This document shows, piece by piece, positions 30,136 to 33,989 of a stretch of 33,989 nucleotides of DNA. Positions within the stretch are counted from its first letter, which is position 1, and every line of letters begins with the position of its first letter. The notes under the pieces were generated by a model. That model did no database searches. It saw nothing but the letters and a program-made list of their open reading frames with translations, and was not told the DNA's origin. The DNA is from a virus, in IMG/VR virus record IMGVR_UViG_3300007229_000030, positions 1-33,989 of that record; one strand, 5' to 3'. The translations under genes and the position numbers were made by a program.

Positions 30136-31278
30136 TTACTCTGTAGGATTGTAATGAATTACTTTACCAAATGAGGCAGTAAACTTTGGATTATCGTAAA
30201 TTAGCCATATAACAGGAATTTTTAAATCTAAAGAAGGTTTTCTAAAATACCCATCAGTAAAAATAATAAGCAATTTAGGTTTAGCATCAGCAGCCCATTT
30301 TAAAACAGGATCTATCTGAGTTCCTCCACGTCCAGTAAAATTGAGCTGCATAAAATCCTTAAAAGATTTTATTTGACTAACTTTTTTAATTTCTGTATCA
30401 AACTGCAAAAAAGTTAAAGTTTTTGGTTTAAGCTGTTTAAAAATAGCTGCAGTTTCTCCACATACTTGATCAAAATTTTTTTGTGTAACTGATCCTGAAG
30501 TATCACAGGCCATAGCAATATTGTCTAAACCATTGCTAGATGGTGTAGGCAGCAAATGCGTAGGGAAAAAACGTTTATTTAATTTACGGTAGCTATAAGA
30601 ACGTTTTACTAAATTGTTGCAATATTTAGATAAAATACGAGTCCAAGGTAATTTTGGCGATAATAAATTTTCTATATATAGCGCAATTTCTTTTGGTAAG
30701 TTACCAGAGTGCTTTTGTGCTGCGCTAATGGTATTAGCTTTTATTAATATTTCATCAAGTGCTTTTGTTTCTTCGATATTATTTTCATCTCCAGCAATAA
30801 TGTCCATAGGGCATTGTTTGTCTGCTTCTTTGTCATCCTCTAAAAGCATATAAACTTCGTCAGTACTCATATCTCGGTAGTCTGAATTTAATAAACCTCC
30901 TTCAGGCATTTTAAAGTTTAATTTCGTTAAAAACCAATTAATGACGTAATCAGCTGCTCTGTTGTATCGCCCAGGGTCTTTATCACCAGTTCTTCTTACA
31001 TGCATAAAAGCCACATGCATGGTTTCGTGAAGCACTAAAAACAATTGCTCTTCTGAAGTTAAAGATAAAAAGAAATGTGGATTAAATATTATTTGTTTGC
31101 CGTCAGTAGCTGCAGTAGGTACTGAGGTATTAATGCGATGTTCCATTAAAAAGCACAAAACAGTGAAAAAAGTAACGTCAGGGGTAGTCATCATACGAAC
31201 TTTAGCTTTGTTTAAAGCTTTTTGTGCTTGTTCAAGTACTTCTATTGTAGCTTCTTGAGATTGGGGCATAGATTGCAT
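30136..31278 (-). CDS. VWA domain protein with HExxH metallopeptidase-like N-terminus (N4 gp25 type)
   Basis: A 380-residue protein of the DUF2201 plus VWA-like type. An N-terminal zincin-like helix carries HETMH at residues 84-88 (SEEQLFLVLHETMHVAFMHV), with NRAADYVIN further on, which could supply the third ligand. The C-terminal part is a von Willebrand A fold with the MIDAS DTSGSV at 259-264, a later GGTQIDP and FTDGY. These proteins pair with MoxR-type ATPases, and here the partner lies immediately upstream. I set the start at 31278, after the upstream stop, with CAGGTGA before the ATG; the longer frame would overlap the ATPase gene. Function in N4-like phages is not known to me. Confidence 0.85.
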   Translation of the reverse strand: MQSMPQSQEATIEVLEQAQKALNKAKVRMMTTPDVTFFTVLCFLMEHRINTSVPTAATDGKQIIFNPHFFLSLTSEEQLFLVLHETMHVAFMHVRRTGDKDPGRYNRAADYVINWFLTKLNFKMPEGGLLNSDYRDMSTDEVYMLLEDDKEADKQCPMDIIAGDENNIEETKALDEILIKANTISAAQKHSGNLPKEIALYIENLLSPKLPWTRILSKYCNNLVKRSYSYRKLNKRFFPTHLLPTPSSNGLDNIAMACDTSGSVTQKNFDQVCGETAAIFKQLKPKTLTFLQFDTEIKKVSQIKSFKDFMQLNFTGRGGTQIDPVLKWAADAKPKLLIIFTDGYFRKPSLDLKIPVIWLIYDNPKFTASFGKVIHYNPTE

Positions 31279-31291
31279 AAAATCACCTGTT

Positions 31292-32329
31292 TTAAAATAG
31301 ATCAGCTGCGTTATCAGCGCCCCATTTTTTAATAGCGGGTGCGTCTCGCATACTTGGGTTGCGTCGAGTAATGTCTTGGATACAAACAACTTGAAATTCA
31401 AATAAAGAAACAGGAATACGTCGAATATACGTCATAACTGGTTCTATATTTTCTGGGGTCACATTCATTGCAATTGAACCAATTAATGCGTAAAGAGTGC
31501 CCGGAGATGTAGGAATATCTAAAGCTGCTGGTCGAGCAATAATGTCATTAAAAGTAGGTAAATCTTTGTAAACTGAACAAAAACTTAAAAATTCTCTAGC
31601 AAGCCCTTCTGATATAACTCCAGTAACTAATTCCAAAACATTAGGTTCAGTCTCTATATCTATCATATCAAGCAAGTTACTTAGAAATTCCCAGGTTCTT
31701 GGTGAACCATAGGTGCGATCAGAGTGGTCAGGACGAAACGTGTAAAGCATTTCTGGTTTAAAACGAATATAAGATTTAATCATATGATTAATATTATTTT
31801 CATCTGCCCATTCAAGCCAAGTTTTATGACAAGATTGAAGTTCTAAATGTACAAAACGTGATTGCAATGCATTAGAAAGATCCTCTACTAATGCGTTATC
31901 ACTAGATAAATTGCCTGCTGCAACAATCTTACATTTACTGTGTAATTTAAAATTGCCTATCATTTTGTCTAATACAAGTTTGTAAGCAGCTTTTTGAGTA
32001 GACTCATCAGCACCAGTAAATTCGTCAAGAAATAACAACCAACCGTTGTAGCCTGCAGGAATTGAGTCTTGTTCAAGAGGGAACGTATCTATAGGAACGT
32101 AACCTGATTTAGTTTTTTCTTCGTTTACTGTAGGAAAACCTAGTAAATCTGATGGATCACATTGAGATAAACGCAGATCAATTAGTTTTAATCCGTACTC
32201 GTCGGCAAGTTGTTTTATAATAGCGCTTTTACCATTTGCAGGTGATCCGAGAATAAAAGGAACTAAGCCTGCTTTTAGATAAGTAGCCGTCATTGCCTTG
32301 GATTGCTTTGGATTTGTAGTAAGTGTCAT
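31292..32329 (-). CDS. MoxR-type AAA+ ATPase (N4 gp24 type)
   Basis: A 345-residue AAA+ protein. Walker A GSPANGKS at residues 28-35, a DLRLSQCDPSDLLGFP segment typical of MoxR proteins, Walker B LFLDEF at 99-104, sensor 1 Asn in IVAAGN, arginine finger region LQSRFVHLEL, and SPRTWEFL (sensor 2 region). MoxR/RavA-class ATPases act as chaperone-like remodellers with VWA partners, and such a partner follows 13 bases downstream. The ATG at 32329 follows TTGGAA; the upstream TTG at 32341 would overlap the previous gene's stop. The pair lies at the right-hand part of the operon in the same order as N4 genes 24 and 25. Confidence 0.9.
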   Translation of the reverse strand: MTLTTNPKQSKAMTATYLKAGLVPFILGSPANGKSAIIKQLADEYGLKLIDLRLSQCDPSDLLGFPTVNEEKTKSGYVPIDTFPLEQDSIPAGYNGWLLFLDEFTGADESTQKAAYKLVLDKMIGNFKLHSKCKIVAAGNLSSDNALVEDLSNALQSRFVHLELQSCHKTWLEWADENNINHMIKSYIRFKPEMLYTFRPDHSDRTYGSPRTWEFLSNLLDMIDIETEPNVLELVTGVISEGLAREFLSFCSVYKDLPTFNDIIARPAALDIPTSPGTLYALIGSIAMNVTPENIEPVMTYIRRIPVSLFEFQVVCIQDITRRNPSMRDAPAIKKWGADNAADLF

Positions 32330-32330
32330 T

Positions 32331-33110
32331 TTAAGTTCCAATAGGTTGATTAGTTATTAATGAAATAGTTTTTGCAGGTACAATAACGTCATTTTCTCCA
32401 AATGGAGTAAATTCAATTTTGGGTCGCTGTTGTTTTTTTGGCTTGGTTTGCAGTTCTGTTCTAGTTGTTTGGTCTAATAAATGAATAGATTCTGGGTATG
32501 CTTTGATTACTTGATTAACCGTGTTACATTCAGTTAATAAATTTTCAAACGCTTCTAAATAACTTGCTTGTTTAGCGCCCCATTCTTTTTCTATTTGTAA
32601 TTGCTCTGATAATATTGGACGCAACCAATTGATATATTGCTCTGAAAAATCTAATAAATTAAAAACAGGAATTTGGTTATCGGTATATTTTGCTTCTTGA
32701 GTTTTAGTTATATAATGAATTAGTAATTCTTTAAAATTGTTTAATTTAAAATCTATTAATAAAAAATCGTTGATGTCCTCGTTGATTTTAAGATATATCT
32801 TGTTTTCAGTAGCACATTCAATTTTTGTATAATAAGATTCTCTTAGGCGACTCGGGGCACGCGGTGTGGACGAACTAATCGAGTATTCGTCGGCATATTT
32901 AATAAAACCTTGGTTTATTACCTTTTGGTATTCAGGCAATTTTTGCGCAGCTTTAATATATAGCTGTGATGGCATGTTTTCAAAAGCTGTTTGTATTGTT
33001 TGTAACTTTTCTTTGGTTAGTTGGGGTCTAGGGTTTGCTAAAGCATAATGTTTTTCAAGAGCAAGTAATAAAAACTTTTTTTTTTCTTTAGTTAATCGTA
33101 TAGATGCCAT
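32331..33110 (-). CDS. hypothetical protein, 259 aa, N4 gp23 position, weakly Nmad5-like start
   Basis: Soluble, mostly helical protein. The start (SIRLTKEKKKFLLLALEKHYA) weakly recalls phage proteins labelled nucleotide-modification-associated (Nmad5), which begin RLTK and a Leu-rich helix; the similarity is from memory and short. The middle (KINEDINDFLLIDFKLNNFKELLIHY) is helical and acidic; the C-terminus (KPKKQQRPKIEFTPFGENDVIV) has a basic linker. It lies directly upstream of the AAA+ gene with one base between, so it is likely made with the AAA+/VWA pair. GGAAACT precedes the ATG. No catalytic motif is visible, and I do not assign a function. Confidence 0.6.
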   Translation of the reverse strand: MASIRLTKEKKKFLLLALEKHYALANPRPQLTKEKLQTIQTAFENMPSQLYIKAAQKLPEYQKVINQGFIKYADEYSISSSTPRAPSRLRESYYTKIECATENKIYLKINEDINDFLLIDFKLNNFKELLIHYITKTQEAKYTDNQIPVFNLLDFSEQYINWLRPILSEQLQIEKEWGAKQASYLEAFENLLTECNTVNQVIKAYPESIHLLDQTTRTELQTKPKKQQRPKIEFTPFGENDVIVPAKTISLITNQPIGT

Positions 33111-33259
33111 GATAGTTTCCTGTTGTCTTTTCTTCTTTGAGTGTTAGCTGCTTTTTTAGCAGGTTGGCCAGTAGTGCCAGTATGATTTTTGTTGTGCTCG
33201 TAACGTCCGTTTAATCCAAGACGAAATTTTTTATTACTGTTTTGGTAGGTTTTGCTCAT
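33092..33259 (-). CDS. small basic protein, 55 aa
   Basis: A short open frame rich in Lys, Arg, Asn and Gln (SKTYQNSNKKFRLGLNGRYEHNKNH, then a TTGQPAKKAANTQRRK tail). GGGAGG lies five bases before the ATG, and the ATG overlaps the stop of the previous gene (ATGA), both strong signs that it is translated. The C-terminus overlaps the next gene by 19 bases. Composition suggests an unstructured, possibly nucleic-acid- or ribosome-binding protein. Nothing else can be said from sequence. Confidence 0.65.
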   Translation of the reverse strand: MSKTYQNSNKKFRLGLNGRYEHNKNHTGTTGQPAKKAANTQRRKDNRKLSWHLYD

Positions 33260-33456
33260 ACACCTCCCCAAGGTTTATTGTTTCTTATTTTTTGTTTATT
33301 TTGGTTCTCGATGATGATGCGAAGATGCGTCATCTCTTCACTAAGTTCGTGCAGTTGCAGTGAACGGTATTGGTATAGTTCGCTGACGTGCCCCATGCCG
33401 GTACTAATGCCCACTATGATAACAACGATTACTATTGCGTCTATTACCTTATACAT
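33256..33456 (-). CDS. small single-pass membrane protein, 66 aa
   Basis: An N-terminal transmembrane segment (IDAIVIVVIIVGISTGMG) followed by a polar, heptad-like region (YRSLQLHELSEEMTHLRIIIENQNKQK) ending WGGV. The start is set at the ATG at 33456, with AAGGCGG before it; the earlier TTG in frame overlaps the upstream stop. ATGA overlap with the 55-residue gene downstream. Membrane anchor plus coiled coil could suit a small regulator or anchoring protein of the host membrane, but this is unproven. Confidence 0.6.
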   Translation of the reverse strand: MYKVIDAIVIVVIIVGISTGMGHVSELYQYRSLQLHELSEEMTHLRIIIENQNKQKIRNNKPWGGV

Positions 33457-33458
33457 TT

Positions 33459-33875
33459 TCAACCGCCTTCAACGTGTATGTGAAAAAACAATTGTCCGTT
33501 GGACTCTTGTTCAAATACGTTTACTATGGCGTTTATATCTTCATCGCGGATGGTCACAGTAGTAGACATAGCGCCATCTTTTTCTTTTTCGTACTTTTTT
33601 AGTGCCTCATAGTCAGTTACGCCTTCTGCGCAGTAGCTACTCCAGAAAGTTACATCTTTTACTACGTTGTTTGTATTATCTTTTTGAACAAATCCTTTAA
33701 GGCACTCCGGAATCTCTAAATTTTCTTCCTGAAATAATTTAACTAAGTCATACGGATCAGCGTCTGAACAATCCGCTTCAAATTTTGCTATCCGTTCGAC
33801 TTGCTCATAGGTTTTTACATCCCACAGCAGATCGAACACGTAGGGTAATTCGTTGCCTCTATGTTCACTTACCAT
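33459..33875 (-). CDS. hypothetical protein, 138 aa, acidic
   Basis: An acidic soluble protein (DVKTYEQVERIAKFEADCSDADPYDLVKLFQEENLEIPE, then KDVTFWSSYCAEGVTDYEALKKYEKEKDG, and a beta-like end with FEQESNGQLFFHIHVEGG). The aromatic HIHVEGG end and DYEAL segment give no family. The start is the ATG at 33875, eight bases after GGGAG. It overlaps the stop of the preceding partial gene. Its stop lies three bases before the next gene's ATG. Early or middle phage accessory protein of unknown role. Confidence 0.6.
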   Translation of the reverse strand: MVSEHRGNELPYVFDLLWDVKTYEQVERIAKFEADCSDADPYDLVKLFQEENLEIPECLKGFVQKDNTNNVVKDVTFWSSYCAEGVTDYEALKKYEKEKDGAMSTTVTIRDEDINAIVNVFEQESNGQLFFHIHVEGG

Positions 33876-33989
33876 TTTCAAACTCCCATACTGTTTTTAG
33901 TTTACGGTATTTATTTCGAGCAGCATCACAAGCATCGGCAGCAATAGCAGCAACATGGGCAGCGTCATAAGCTGCCTTATCAGCAACAT
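33865..33989 (-). CDS. 3' end of an Ala-rich helical protein (5' partial at right edge)
   Basis: The frame enters from the right edge and ends TGA at 33865-33867. The visible 40 residues repeat an A-x-x-A-A pattern (VADKAAYDAAHVAAIAAD, DACDAARNKYRKLK), that is an amphipathic Ala/Asp-rich helix, then VWEFENGK. Such Ala-rich repeats occur in many phage accessory proteins; no function is given by this fragment. It overlaps the start of the next gene by 11 bases, consistent with one dense operon. Confidence 0.6.
   Translation of the reverse strand, partial: VADKAAYDAAHVAAIAADACDAARNKYRKLKTVWEFENGK

Noticed and set aside
1-33989. An integrated prophage with bacterial flanks
   Set aside because: No bacterial genes are seen, the single tRNA-like core is not duplicated, and phage genes lie on both sides of it.
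1-33989. CRISPR array, rRNA or insertion sequence
   Set aside because: No regularly spaced repeats, no rRNA-like stretch and no transposase were seen; the only recombinase is the integrase.

Overview
The window looks like an internal piece of an AT-rich, N4-like (Schitoviridae-type) tailed-phage genome from a gammaproteobacterial, possibly marine, host. The minus strand, read from the right end to the left, carries the order recognised in N4: a MoxR-type AAA+ ATPase and a VWA/metallopeptidase-like protein (N4 gp24/gp25 type), a RecD/Dda-like helicase, a family A DNA polymerase (gp39 type), a large primase/helicase-like protein, a Cas4-like nuclease, a Sak4/RecA-like ATPase, an ssDNA-binding protein candidate and a RuvC-like resolvase. 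This block meets, head to head at its 3' end, a plus-strand gene cut by the left edge. By synteny that gene is best read as the C-terminus of the giant virion RNA polymerase. Names rest on visible motifs and gene order, not on a database search.

Layout: (1) 1-1428, plus, the late-type gene entering from the left. (2) 1425-7620, minus, a recombination/replication operon. (3) 7621-9456, a lysogeny-type module: the 3' end of a tRNA-Asp gene as attP core, flanked on both sides by copies of a TTTTGGGACACTTT repeat, then a tyrosine integrase, an overlapping excisionase-like gene and a small unknown gene. (4) 9592-24567, plus, about 15 kb of receptor-binding and accessory genes: a 2367-residue lambda gpJ-like fibre, small chaperone-like proteins, a cluster of small membrane and secreted proteins of possible lysis or envelope function, a LamG-like protein and a beta-helix tailspike. 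It is interrupted by one minus-strand winged-helix-like gene facing a 15-bp palindrome. (5) 24583-33989, minus, two short accessory genes and a tightly packed operon (25467-33989) for replication and the AAA+/VWA pair.

The most interesting point is the pairing of an N4-type core with a complete site-specific recombination module (int, xis, attP in a tRNA-Asp 3' end). I know N4-like phages as virulent. The attP is intact with phage genes on both sides, so the sequence is an unintegrated (virion, circular or concatemeric) form. A second point is that the receptor-binding cassette plus int module sits between the DNA polymerase and primase genes, which are nearly adjacent in N4. A third is a pair of GC-rich hairpins with the same GGA loop and a compensatory base-pair change between them. 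They could be terminators, or relatives of the hairpin promoters used by N4 virion RNA polymerase.
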